Assembly (NCBI GenBank): GCA_015233145.1
Contig: JADFYI010000011.1
Span: 1,865-39,927, forward strand
Direction of reading: 5' to 3'
Origin: Candidatus Omnitrophota bacterium
Lineage (GTDB): Bacteria; Omnitrophota; Gorgyraeia; Zapsychrales; Fredricksoniimonadaceae
Length of the DNA: 38,063 bases
Position 1 is the first letter of the stretch. Each line of letters opens with the position of its first letter. The notes under the pieces are model-generated. The model ran no database searches. It was not told the origin of the DNA and saw only the letters and a program-made list of their open reading frames with translations. A program made the position numbers and the translations under genes. Shown in pieces: positions 29,131 through 37,317 of this stretch.

Positions 29131-31464
29131 ATGTTCCCGAGGACAACGTCGAAAATCCTTAACAGTATTTTCTGCATTATTTTTTTTATCACAAGCCTGG
29201 CGCCGATGGCGCGTGCGCAGGGCCTGCCGCAGGTAGGAAGTGTGCCTGGACCGGTTTTTTCCTGTCCGGTTCTTCGCGGGGTTGAGGTCAATCCTGAAAA
29301 GCCGTTCGGCTTTACGTTTTTTGTGGATAAGGGAAAGTCTTCTTTCTCTCGCGCAGATTCTGAAAAACTCATCCGTTACTTTTTAGCGACTCTTGCCATC
29401 CCCAACGACCACTTGTGGGTTAACCTTTCTCCTTATGAAAAAGACCGGATGATTTCCGGGGATTTCTCAAAAACAGCCATGGGCATGGATGTTCTGGGGC
29501 AGGATTTTATTCTCAAGCAAATCATGGCGTCTTTTCTTAATCCTGACAAGGAAACCGGCCGTGAGTTCTGGCGCAAGGTTTACCGCGCGTCGTATGAAAA
29601 GTTCGGCACAACCGATATTCCTGTGGATACGTTTAACAAGGTCTGGATTTTGCCTGAAAAAGCGTCAGTGCTGGAACGTGGGAATACGGCGTGGCTGTTG
29701 GATATGAAGCTTAAAGTCATGCTGGAGTCTGATTATACCGCGGCACACCGCGCAGGTGACGGAGCCTGCAATCAAGGTGGCAGCGGAGTCTCCTGCGCGG
29801 TGGCCGATAGGGGCAATAAGGCTGCGGGCTCTGGCGAAGTCCAGCAAATTATCCGTGAAGTCGTGCTTCCCGCGCTTGAAGAGGAAGTGAACCAGGGAAA
29901 AGAATTTGCGAAGTTAAGGCAGATCGTTTATTCCATGGCCCTGGCGGCCTGGTATAAAAAGGCGCTTAAAGAGTCTGTGTTATCCAAAGTATATGTCAAC
30001 CGAGCCAAAGTGGGCGGGTTGGTTAAAAATGATCCCAAAGAAGAAGAAAAGATATTTGAAGAGTATTTAAAAACTTACCGCCAGGGTGTTTTCAATTACA
30101 TCAGGGAAGAAAAAGACGAGTTTACAGGTGAAACTGTTCCGCGCAAGTATTTTTCAGGCGGGTTTGACCCGGCGCAGGCGCTTGATAATGCCATGGTGTT
30201 CCATTCGTGGGCCGATGTTCCCGCGGAGTTGCAGCGCGAGGCGTCCACGGCTTTTTCCAGCGCCGAACTTCTGGCTGTCAAAAGCGAGTTCAAATCCCCC
30301 GAAGGAAAAGATGGGGCCATGTCCCCAGCTGCGGATGAAGACCCTTTAAAAAAGCTGGAGGAGTATCTTCAGTCTCTCGCCGGCCAGCCCAGAAGCAAGA
30401 AACTTGAAGAATTGGGACGGGTGAAAGCCGTTTATGAACAGCTGGGAGAGTCTTTTCATGGCATTGTTGAGCGCATTGACAGGGAAATAGCGACAGTGGA
30501 AAAAACCCAGGAAGGTGTTATTCCCAAGCAGGATATTGTTGTGCAGCTTAGGGAGGTTTCCAGGGCTGTTGCTTTTTTACAACAGGATATTCGTCAAAAA
30601 GAAGAAGAGTTAAGAGGCTTTTATCAGCCGGCCATATTTCAGGTGGTTGTTTCCAATAAAGAAGAGACGGCTTTTCCTGCGAAGGTCGAGGCGTTTTTCA
30701 GCAAGGTGGTGTTCAAAAGCCAGTTGCAGGGTATTTTTCCTTATGAAATTCGGGGAGAAAAATTTTATTTCGGTTTTGGTTCCAGAGGCAGAATCCGCAT
30801 GGTGGACCGCGAGGGACAACCTCATGGCAATTCCCTGGTAAAGGCTATTGAGGACGCACACACCTCCGAAGACACCATAACAGGAATGTTTGTGCGGGAA
30901 GATAACGGGGAGCGGCATATTTATGTTTTCAGTCATGTTGACCGGTTTCCCGGGGCCACGAGCAAGATCCTTGTTTTTAAGGAAGATGGAACGCAGGTTG
31001 AAAATGATGTCCTGGCCAAAGGCTTTCGCAGGGACGCGCTTATAGATCATCAGATGGTGGATGGTCGCGGTGTTTTTGAGTATGCGTTTAAGGGGCAAAA
31101 AAGATTTGTTTTGGTGTTAAATCATCAAATTTATCTGTTTTTGGAAGATGGAACGCAAATGAGCGGAGCCAAAGACCCTTTGGTTTCCGCCATTGCCGAT
31201 GGCTTTCGTTTCGGGATGACGTTTTCCAGCGCTTATACGGAAAACAGGGAAGGTAAGAAACGTCTTTTTTTGACAAGTCTTTCTTCGCGTTTCGAAATTC
31301 AAACCAATGAGCCGATCTTAAAAATCGAAGCTTTAAAAAGAGAACTGGCCCTGCTCGAAGAAAAAGAAGGACAGCTCAGGGCTGCCTTGGCCCAGAGCGA
31401 AGACGCCCGCCAAAAAAAAACTTTTGAACGATTCGGCCATGGCATTCGGAGAAAACGAATCTGA
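29131..31464 (+). CDS. Third large secreted protein, first part (frameshifted)
   Basis: This 777-residue frame starts with a signal peptide (MFPRTTSKILNSIFCIIFFI ... ARA|Q) and the shared N-terminal region to about 340 (WVNLSPYEKDRM, PRKYFSGG). After DPAQ (346), DNAM (352) and DGAM (394) comes module 1: a helical segment LEELGRVKAVYEQLGESF, a coiled coil, and four beta-type repeats (GIFPYEIRGEKFYFGFGSRG, FVREDNGERHIYVF, EYAFKGQKRFVLV, and NREGKKRLFLT). A second coiled coil leads to ...EDARQKK. The frame then reads 18 unrelated residues and stops. It lacks the C-terminal GGID region, which is found in the next frame, so with one A fewer in 31412-31420 the two frames join into one protein of about 1928 residues. 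Confidence 0.78.
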   Translation: MFPRTTSKILNSIFCIIFFITSLAPMARAQGLPQVGSVPGPVFSCPVLRGVEVNPEKPFGFTFFVDKGKSSFSRADSEKLIRYFLATLAIPNDHLWVNLSPYEKDRMISGDFSKTAMGMDVLGQDFILKQIMASFLNPDKETGREFWRKVYRASYEKFGTTDIPVDTFNKVWILPEKASVLERGNTAWLLDMKLKVMLESDYTAAHRAGDGACNQGGSGVSCAVADRGNKAAGSGEVQQIIREVVLPALEEEVNQGKEFAKLRQIVYSMALAAWYKKALKESVLSKVYVNRAKVGGLVKNDPKEEEKIFEEYLKTYRQGVFNYIREEKDEFTGETVPRKYFSGGFDPAQALDNAMVFHSWADVPAELQREASTAFSSAELLAVKSEFKSPEGKDGAMSPAADEDPLKKLEEYLQSLAGQPRSKKLEELGRVKAVYEQLGESFHGIVERIDREIATVEKTQEGVIPKQDIVVQLREVSRAVAFLQQDIRQKEEELRGFYQPAIFQVVVSNKEETAFPAKVEAFFSKVVFKSQLQGIFPYEIRGEKFYFGFGSRGRIRMVDREGQPHGNSLVKAIEDAHTSEDTITGMFVREDNGERHIYVFSHVDRFPGATSKILVFKEDGTQVENDVLAKGFRRDALIDHQMVDGRGVFEYAFKGQKRFVLVLNHQIYLFLEDGTQMSGAKDPLVSAIADGFRFGMTFSSAYTENREGKKRLFLTSLSSRFEIQTNEPILKIEALKRELALLEEKEGQLRAALAQSEDARQKKTFERFGHGIRRKRI
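29746..29802. repeat. 57-bp inverted repeat inside the N-terminal region
   Basis: CACCGCGCAGG (29746-29756) and CCTGCGCGGTG (29792-29802) are perfect inverted repeats. The encoded stretch (AHRAGDGACNQGG ... CAVADRG) is missing in the two related proteins, where the SDYLA segment passes to the QIIREVV segment through a shorter linker. It looks like an in-frame palindromic insertion different from the one at 26035-26054. Confidence 0.65.
31412..31420 (+). other. Run of nine A at the frameshift between two parts of one gene
   Basis: At this run the reading frame must lose one base to continue. With eight A the sequence reads ARQKKLLNDSAMAFGENE and joins the two frames without any gap, giving the D-S-A-M linker expected before the next module. 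It may be a homopolymer sequencing error, a true mutation, or a site of transcriptional slippage, for which A9 is a suitable length. Confidence 0.75.
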
Positions 31465-34400
31465 AATCTCCGTACTTGAAGCGCATTTCAAATCTCTCAA
31501 GGACAAGCCGTTTTCAGAACGGCTTTCCGAGCTGACCGCGCTGAAAAAAGCGTATGCGAATCTCGGGGATTCTTTTGCTCCGATACAAGAGCGCATTGCC
31601 CGCGAAATCCAGAGGGCCGGGGGCGCCGAGAAGCAGTTTAAAGAAAAAGAGGTTGTCGAAAAATCGCTAAAAGAAATTCACGAAGCGCTTGTAAAGCAAG
31701 GGGCTTTGGTTGCGGCCAGAAAAAAAGAGCTGAAAGAAAAAAAGACGAACGAGCTTTTTGTGGCCTCGCCCCTGGAGGAGGAGACGCGGTATCCTCTTCG
31801 GGTCAGGGATTCTTTGAGGAGTGTTTTTAAAAAAGGTTTGTATGCAATTTTTCCTTATGATGTTCATGGCGAAAAACGTTATATCGGCGTTGGAGACAGG
31901 GGCCGCGCTGAAGTGGTGGATGCTAATGGAGAATTGCTGGATGACGATCCTCTCTCCAAAGCCATACGCGCTTCCCATAATGACAGAGAGATTGTTTCCG
32001 GTGTGTTTATCCGTCTGGTGAGGGGCGAGAAGCGTTTTATGGTTTTTAGCCAAACGGAAGGCTCCTACAGCACCAGCAAAGAACTTGTGTTTAAGGAAGA
32101 CGGCACCCCGATTCGGATAGATCCCTTGGCCAATGATTTTCATGAAAACGCCCTTGATGACGGGCGCAGCGCCAGGGGCGTTATTGAGTATGAACTCGAC
32201 GGCCAGAAAAGATACGTTCTTGTCACCTGGCCTTTGACGTTTGCGTTTCTCGAGGACGGTACGATGGTCTATGGGGTTTTTTCGGACCAGGTTTATGTTT
32301 ACAAAAAAGAGGAAGACCCCTTGGCCATGGCTATTGACAAAGTTTTTCGCGTTCACATGAAATATTCGGCTTATACCGAGGAGGTAAACGGCAAAAAACG
32401 GATTGTCGTTTCAGGGGAGGACGGAATTTTTGAATTCAGGCTGAACGAAGCGGTTGCGGCGTTGTCGGCAGAAGTTGAAGGCCTTGAAAAAGAAGAAAAA
32501 TTGCTGGAGCAGGAAAAGGCAAGCCAGGAGCGGCTGCTGGCAGAAAAAAATTCGGAGCTTTTAAGGGTTTTGGAGCCGGATGCGGCCATGAAAAACAGTG
32601 TTGAAGAAGGCGGCCTGGAGGCGTATTTGAAGCTTCTTAACAACAAGCCGCTGGCCGAACGGCTTGAGAAATTGATGCAGCTTAAGGAAACCTATGACGC
32701 GCTCGGGGATTCTTTTAAAGAGGTTTCCGCGCGAATTTCGGCGGATATTGAAAAAGTCAAAGAAGAGTTGTCCAAAGCGCCTGCGGAGAACAAAACCGCG
32801 GGTTATATCGAAAGACTGAAAAAAGCGGAGGCCGAACGCGACCGCGTTAAGGCTGAATTGGAAGCTGGAAGGCAGAAAGCTGGCGGCGATAAGCTTCTGG
32901 GGGGAACCAACATTTCTTTTGGACACTCTGCGGTGCCTGATTTGACGGAAAAATTAACAGAACTTTTTTCAAGTCCTGACGGCACCATTGTTATCAAACA
33001 TACCTTTTTTGCCAATGCCTCTGTTTTTTATCAATCCAAGGATGGAAAAGAGTGGTCGTTCGTCAATTTTGAGGATATTAAAGACTCTTTACAGAGAGTG
33101 GAAGAGATCAAGCCATTGACTTTTCAGATAGTTGATGGCCGAATAGCTTATGTCTATAAACAAAAAGTTCCGGGTGAAGACATCTGGCAAGTGCCCCGGG
33201 AAGATATTCTGTTGGCTGTTGGCTGGCATCAGGGGGCGCAAAATTTGGCCAGGGAATTATTGGAAGGTCATTTTAAAGATTTTTGGGAGCTGGCTGACGG
33301 GGTTTTATTGGCAGAGGATAAGGACCATCGATGGACGATATGGCAGAGAGAAGATGAGGCGATTTCTTCCTGGAAAGTGGCTTATGAGCTTGCCATGGAA
33401 GGAGGCATTGGTTGTGTTGCCCGCCTTCCTGACGGCAGGGTTTTTATTCAAAGTTTTTCCCCAGAACAGCATCAAAACAGCGATGCTTCGGTCTGGAAGT
33501 TGCTTGAGCCTGCCAAGAGATCTGATGACATAACGTTATTGGAAGGCAATCTTAGCAGGCTTGAATCGCAAATAGCCCGCCTTGAAGAAATTCTTCGCGT
33601 TGAGGAAGAAGCGGCAAAGGTCAGGGCCGAGCTGGAAAATGCAAAAAATAAAGCATTACCTCAAAACCCGGTCTACGGGCCCGGGTATCGCGTGCCGGAC
33701 ACCGATGTATCAGCCCAACTGGCCGCGGCGATCAGCGCGGCGCATGAAGGCAAGAAAATACGTTTTCTTTTTGCGTATGATAATGCCCATGGGGAGAAAC
33801 GTTATGTGAGTGTGGGGGATGGCGGCAAGGCCTTTGCCTTTAAAGAGGATGGAACTGAGGATTCGGACGACCCGTTGGCAGAAGGTATCCGCGATGCTCA
33901 TAAAAATCAGGATATTCATTATGTATTTTCGTATGAGGACCAGGGAGAAAAAATATACATTAGCGTCGGCAATAAAGGCAAGGCTTTTGCGTTTAAGAAA
34001 GACGGAACTTTGCTGGTTAAAAACTGGCTGGCAGCCCAGATACGTGAAGCGCATCAGGGGAGCGATATCTTTTTTGTGTTTTCTTATGAAACACAATATC
34101 AGAGCCGACCAGAAAAGCGTTTCCTGAGCATGGGGCGCGACGGCAAGGCGTTTGTATTTAAGGAAGACGGCGTGCGCGTTGAAGACGACCCGTTGGCGCA
34201 GGCCATGGTTGAGGCTTACATGGGATTTAATATATGCTTTATGTTTTCGTATAAAGTTCAGGGAGAGAAGCGGTATATGGCTGTGGGGGCTTCGAACCGT
34301 GTGTTTAAAGAAGATGGAACGCCTGTTCTTGATGACTCCTTGCAAAAAGCCATGACAGCGGCGAACGGAGGGAACGGAGCAGATTTTGTCCTGGCCTATG

Positions 34401-34918
34401 AGATGCAGGGAACCAGGCGATATTTGGGTTTCGGGGATCATGGCAGGGTTTTTGCGTTTGAAGCAAATGGCACACCGGCCGAAGATGATGAGCTGGCCGC
34501 GAGTATCCGCACGGCCTATAATGAAAAAATGTGGTCAATGGTCAATTCAGTATTGTCGTACGATGTTGATGGGAAAAAACGCTACATCAGTGTCGGTATC
34601 GATGGCAAGGCTTTTGCCTTTGGTCAGGACACAAGCAGCTCCCGTCAGCATCTGGAAGAAAAAATTGCTGCTCTGGAAGAAAAAAAAGCAGAGCTGGTGC
34701 ATTCTTTATCTGTTGACCCTGCCCAAAAATCAAAAGACCTGGGGGGTATTGATTTGAATCCCGACCATCTGTCCATGACAACCTCTGGAAACAGGGATTC
34801 TTCCGTGCTTTCTTCCGGAAATATGGATGTGTTTTTGAAGGACAATTTTCCTGGTCTTATTCCTGTCATTCTTGATATTTCTCCGGCACCCCTGCCTGAC
34901 TTTGCTTCTCTTCGGTAA
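31424..34918 (+). CDS. Third large secreted protein, second part: tandem beta-blade modules and GGIDL C-terminus
   Basis: This part has no signal peptide and no ribosome binding site before its first TTG (31424) or ATG (31439), so it is best read as the continuation of the frame at 29131. Module 2 begins DSAM, then LKSLKDKP...LTALKKAYANLGDSF, a coiled coil and four blade repeats (for example GEKRYIGVGDRG, and LVFKEDGTPI). Module 3 begins at DAAM (nt 32579) with KLMQLKETYDALGDSF, a coiled coil and about four degenerate blades. Six regular repeats of about 54 residues follow (nt about 33735-34630) with the pattern FSYxxxGEKRYxSVGxxGKAFxFKEDGT and DDPLA. After a coiled coil and DPAQ the shared GGIDLN C-terminus ends the protein. 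The blades could form a beta-propeller; no catalytic motif is seen. Confidence 0.78.
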   Translation: MNDSAMAFGENESEISVLEAHFKSLKDKPFSERLSELTALKKAYANLGDSFAPIQERIAREIQRAGGAEKQFKEKEVVEKSLKEIHEALVKQGALVAARKKELKEKKTNELFVASPLEEETRYPLRVRDSLRSVFKKGLYAIFPYDVHGEKRYIGVGDRGRAEVVDANGELLDDDPLSKAIRASHNDREIVSGVFIRLVRGEKRFMVFSQTEGSYSTSKELVFKEDGTPIRIDPLANDFHENALDDGRSARGVIEYELDGQKRYVLVTWPLTFAFLEDGTMVYGVFSDQVYVYKKEEDPLAMAIDKVFRVHMKYSAYTEEVNGKKRIVVSGEDGIFEFRLNEAVAALSAEVEGLEKEEKLLEQEKASQERLLAEKNSELLRVLEPDAAMKNSVEEGGLEAYLKLLNNKPLAERLEKLMQLKETYDALGDSFKEVSARISADIEKVKEELSKAPAENKTAGYIERLKKAEAERDRVKAELEAGRQKAGGDKLLGGTNISFGHSAVPDLTEKLTELFSSPDGTIVIKHTFFANASVFYQSKDGKEWSFVNFEDIKDSLQRVEEIKPLTFQIVDGRIAYVYKQKVPGEDIWQVPREDILLAVGWHQGAQNLARELLEGHFKDFWELADGVLLAEDKDHRWTIWQREDEAISSWKVAYELAMEGGIGCVARLPDGRVFIQSFSPEQHQNSDASVWKLLEPAKRSDDITLLEGNLSRLESQIARLEEILRVEEEAAKVRAELENAKNKALPQNPVYGPGYRVPDTDVSAQLAAAISAAHEGKKIRFLFAYDNAHGEKRYVSVGDGGKAFAFKEDGTEDSDDPLAEGIRDAHKNQDIHYVFSYEDQGEKIYISVGNKGKAFAFKKDGTLLVKNWLAAQIREAHQGSDIFFVFSYETQYQSRPEKRFLSMGRDGKAFVFKEDGVRVEDDPLAQAMVEAYMGFNICFMFSYKVQGEKRYMAVGASNRVFKEDGTPVLDDSLQKAMTAANGGNGADFVLAYEMQGTRRYLGFGDHGRVFAFEANGTPAEDDELAASIRTAYNEKMWSMVNSVLSYDVDGKKRYISVGIDGKAFAFGQDTSSSRQHLEEKIAALEEKKAELVHSLSVDPAQKSKDLGGIDLNPDHLSMTTSGNRDSSVLSSGNMDVFLKDNFPGLIPVILDISPAPLPDFASLR

Positions 34919-34955
34919 ATTATTGTTAATAAAATAAGCGCCCCAAGATTTTTAT

Positions 34956-34984
34956 TTGAGCATTTTAAAGAATAATGATATTAT
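34956..34984 (+). promoter_or_regulatory. Promoter of the fthC-like gene
   Basis: TTGAGC (34956-34961) and TATTAT (34979-34984) are 17 bases apart, with TGA giving an extended -10. A perfect TATAAT overlaps at 34982-34987. The start would be near 34991. Confidence 0.6.
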
Positions 34985-34990
34985 AATGCG

Positions 34991-35095
34991 CTTTTAAAGA
35001 GTATTAAAAGGCTGATGAGTAAGAAAATCAGCCTTTGGCTTTTCACCATGGGGATGGTGGAGAGAGGAAAAACGAGTTAACCCTAATAATTTCAA
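34991..35095 (+). promoter_or_regulatory. Structured 5' leader of about 105 nt
   Basis: AAAGGCTGAT (35007-35016) pairs perfectly with ATCAGCCTTT (35027-35036), followed by CACCAT-GGGG-ATGGTG (35044-35059). The first hairpin is not followed by a T-run. The gene downstream starts at a GTG without a ribosome binding site, so the leader could control translation. 6S RNA often precedes this gene in other bacteria, but the stretch is too short for it. Confidence 0.4.
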
Positions 35096-35656
35096 GTGGT
35101 TATAACATCAAAAAACGAACTAAGACAAAGCATTCTTGAGCTCATCAACCAGCAAAAGGAGGAAGAGTTAGTTTTTAAGAGCCGGATTATTTTGGACAAA
35201 TTTTTGGCTTTACCGGTCTTTAAGAAAGCAAGAGTCATTTTATTCTACGCTTCATTAAAAGGCGAGGTGGATACCTGGGGCCTGATTGAGAAAGCGTTGG
35301 AATTTAAAAAAAGCGTTCTATTACCGTTGGTTCAGAAAGAAAAAAAGGCGATCATCCCTGTGGAAATAAAGTCAGTCAATGAATTAAAAAAGGGAGCGTA
35401 TGGTATTTCAGAACCTTGTTTTTCCCCGAACAGGGTTTTAAAGCCGTCAACGATCGATCTTGTGGTTGTCCCTGGCATGGCCTTTGATCACAATAACAAC
35501 CGCTTAGGCCGCGGCGCCGGGTATTATGACCGTTTCTTGAAAGAACTGCCGCCTAAAACGCCCACCATTGGCCTTGCTTTTGATTTTCAGGTTGTTTCCA
35601 GCATCCCTGGAAAAGAGGCTCACGACCAGCCGGTATCGCTTGTCCTGACGAATTAA
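35096..35656 (+). CDS. 5-formyltetrahydrofolate cyclo-ligase family protein
   Basis: The 186-residue protein matches the YgfA/FthC (MTHFS) family, which converts 5-formyl-THF to 5,10-methenyl-THF using ATP. Visible features are the N-terminal helix KNELRQSILELINQQKEEE, VILFYASLKGEVDTWGLIEKAL, LLPLVQ, the substrate-contacting YGISEP, LVVVPGMAFD, and the signature GRGAGYYDRFL, with SIPGKEAHDQPV near the C-terminus. Length is normal. The GTG at 35096 is the first possible start after an in-frame stop, but it lacks a ribosome binding site. It precedes rny, an arrangement shared with several other bacterial groups. Confidence 0.92.
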   Translation: MVITSKNELRQSILELINQQKEEELVFKSRIILDKFLALPVFKKARVILFYASLKGEVDTWGLIEKALEFKKSVLLPLVQKEKKAIIPVEIKSVNELKKGAYGISEPCFSPNRVLKPSTIDLVVVPGMAFDHNNNRLGRGAGYYDRFLKELPPKTPTIGLAFDFQVVSSIPGKEAHDQPVSLVLTN

Positions 35657-35746
35657 CTGAAGTGCAAGGGAACAGGTCTTTTAAAAAAGGCACTGGTCCA
35701 AGTCAACCACGTAAAAACCGTGTTTCATTTATAGAAGGAGTATTAC

Positions 35747-37309
35747 ATGGGAGCATTAGAAATTCTTATTTGTGTTATCGTTGGCGCCGCAGCTTTCGCC
35801 GGCGGTTTTCTTTTGAGCAGGATTATCAAGGGCAAGCAGCTTAAAAATGTTGAGCAGGAGGCTGCTACCATAAAAGAAATGGCCCGCCGCGAAGCCGAAA
35901 CCATGAAAAAAGAGGCTGAGCTGTCGTCGAAAGACGCCATGATTAAATTGCGCCAGGAGTTTGAACAGGAAACCAAGCAGCGCCGCGAAGAGCTTTCGGT
36001 GGCTGAAAAACGCATTCTTCAGAAAGAAGAGAACCTTGAAAAGCGTTTAGACCTTCTTGAAAAGAAAGAAAAAGACCAGAACCAGCGTTTTGATGTTTTA
36101 CGGCAAAAGGAAACCGATGTCGCTGCCAAGAATGAGGAGCTGATAAAAGTTATTCAGCAGGAAAAAGACGCGCTGCATAAAATTTCGAATTTGAGCCGTG
36201 ATGAGGCCAAGGCCATGCTTTTGGCCAAAATTGATGAAGAGTTGATCCACGAGAAGGCCACACGGATACGCCAGACCGAAGAAGAGATCAAGGAGAGCGC
36301 GGATAAAAAGAGCCGTGAGGTTTTATCCATCGCAATCCAGCGCTGTGCCTCCGACCATGCCGCAGAAACCACCATCAGCCTTGTGCCGCTTCCTTCCGAT
36401 GAAATGAAGGGGCGCATTATCGGCCGTGAGGGAAGAAACATCCGCGCGCTGGAACAGGCCACGGGCGTTGATATTATCATTGACGACACCCCTGAAGCGG
36501 TCACGATATCGGGTTTTGATATGGTTCGCCGCGAGGTTGCGCGCATTGCCCTTGAGCATCTTGTTTCCGACGGAAGGATTCATCCCGGCCGCATTGAAGA
36601 AGTTGTGGAAAAGGCCAAGAAGGAACTTGAGCAGAAGATCAAGGAAGAAGGCGAAGCGGCCGTATTCGAGCTTGGCATTCACAACATGCACCCTGAGCTT
36701 GTGAAATTGATCGGGCGCCTGAAGTATCGTACGAGTTTTGGCCAGAATGCACTCCAGCATACCAAAGAGGTGGCGCGATTGATGGGTGTTCTGGCGCATC
36801 AGCTGGGGCTGGACCCGCAGATTGCCAAGCGTGCCGGTATTTTGCACGACATCGGCAAGGTTGTTTCAACCGAAGCTGAAGAAGGCACGCACGCCACCGT
36901 GGGCGGGCGTTTGGCCAAAAAGTTTGGTGAAAACGAACTTGTGGTCAACTCGGTTGAGTCTCATCACAATGAAGTGGAAAGCCATTCGATTTACGGCGTT
37001 TTGGTTTGCATTGCCGATACTGTGAGCGCGTCGCGTCCAGGCGCCCGCGCGGAATCACTTGAAACTTATATCAAACGCTTGGAAAATCTTGAAAAAATCG
37101 CGAATGCCTTTAAGGGCATTGATAAGGCGTTTGCGCTTCAGGCTGGGCGTGAAATCCGTATTATGGTGGATCCGGCCAAGCTTAATGACGATGAAGCTGT
37201 TGTTTTGGCCCGGGACATCCGTAAAAAGATTGAGGCGGAAATGGAATACCCGGGGCAGATCAAGGTTCTGGTTGTAAGAGAAACGCGTGCCATTGAATTT
37301 GCAAAATAA
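35747..37309 (+). CDS. rny: Ribonuclease Y
   Basis: RNase Y is a membrane-bound endoribonuclease that starts mRNA decay in bacteria lacking RNase E. The 520-residue protein has an N-terminal membrane helix (ILICVIVGAAAFAGGFLL), a long charged coiled coil (about residues 25-200), a KH domain (MKGRIIGREGRNIRALEQAT), and an HD domain with the catalytic pair in LHDIGK (His367-Asp368) and the later SHHNEVE and IADTVSASRPGAR segments. The C-terminus IKVLVVRETRAIEFAK is typical. AAGGAG lies before ATG 35747. The next gene, ymdB, follows after eight bases, the usual rny-ymdB pair. Confidence 0.97.
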   Translation: MGALEILICVIVGAAAFAGGFLLSRIIKGKQLKNVEQEAATIKEMARREAETMKKEAELSSKDAMIKLRQEFEQETKQRREELSVAEKRILQKEENLEKRLDLLEKKEKDQNQRFDVLRQKETDVAAKNEELIKVIQQEKDALHKISNLSRDEAKAMLLAKIDEELIHEKATRIRQTEEEIKESADKKSREVLSIAIQRCASDHAAETTISLVPLPSDEMKGRIIGREGRNIRALEQATGVDIIIDDTPEAVTISGFDMVRREVARIALEHLVSDGRIHPGRIEEVVEKAKKELEQKIKEEGEAAVFELGIHNMHPELVKLIGRLKYRTSFGQNALQHTKEVARLMGVLAHQLGLDPQIAKRAGILHDIGKVVSTEAEEGTHATVGGRLAKKFGENELVVNSVESHHNEVESHSIYGVLVCIADTVSASRPGARAESLETYIKRLENLEKIANAFKGIDKAFALQAGREIRIMVDPAKLNDDEAVVLARDIRKKIEAEMEYPGQIKVLVVRETRAIEFAK

Positions 37310-37317
37310 GGAGTGGG

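Noticed and set aside
31424-34918. Treating the second part of the third large protein as an independent gene.
   Set aside because: It has no ribosome binding site, no signal peptide and no N-terminal region, and it continues the frame before it once a single A is removed.
34919-35095. 6S RNA upstream of the 5-formyl-THF cyclo-ligase gene, as in E. coli.
   Set aside because: Only about 105 bases lie between the likely start and the gene, and the hairpins do not make a long rod with a central bubble.
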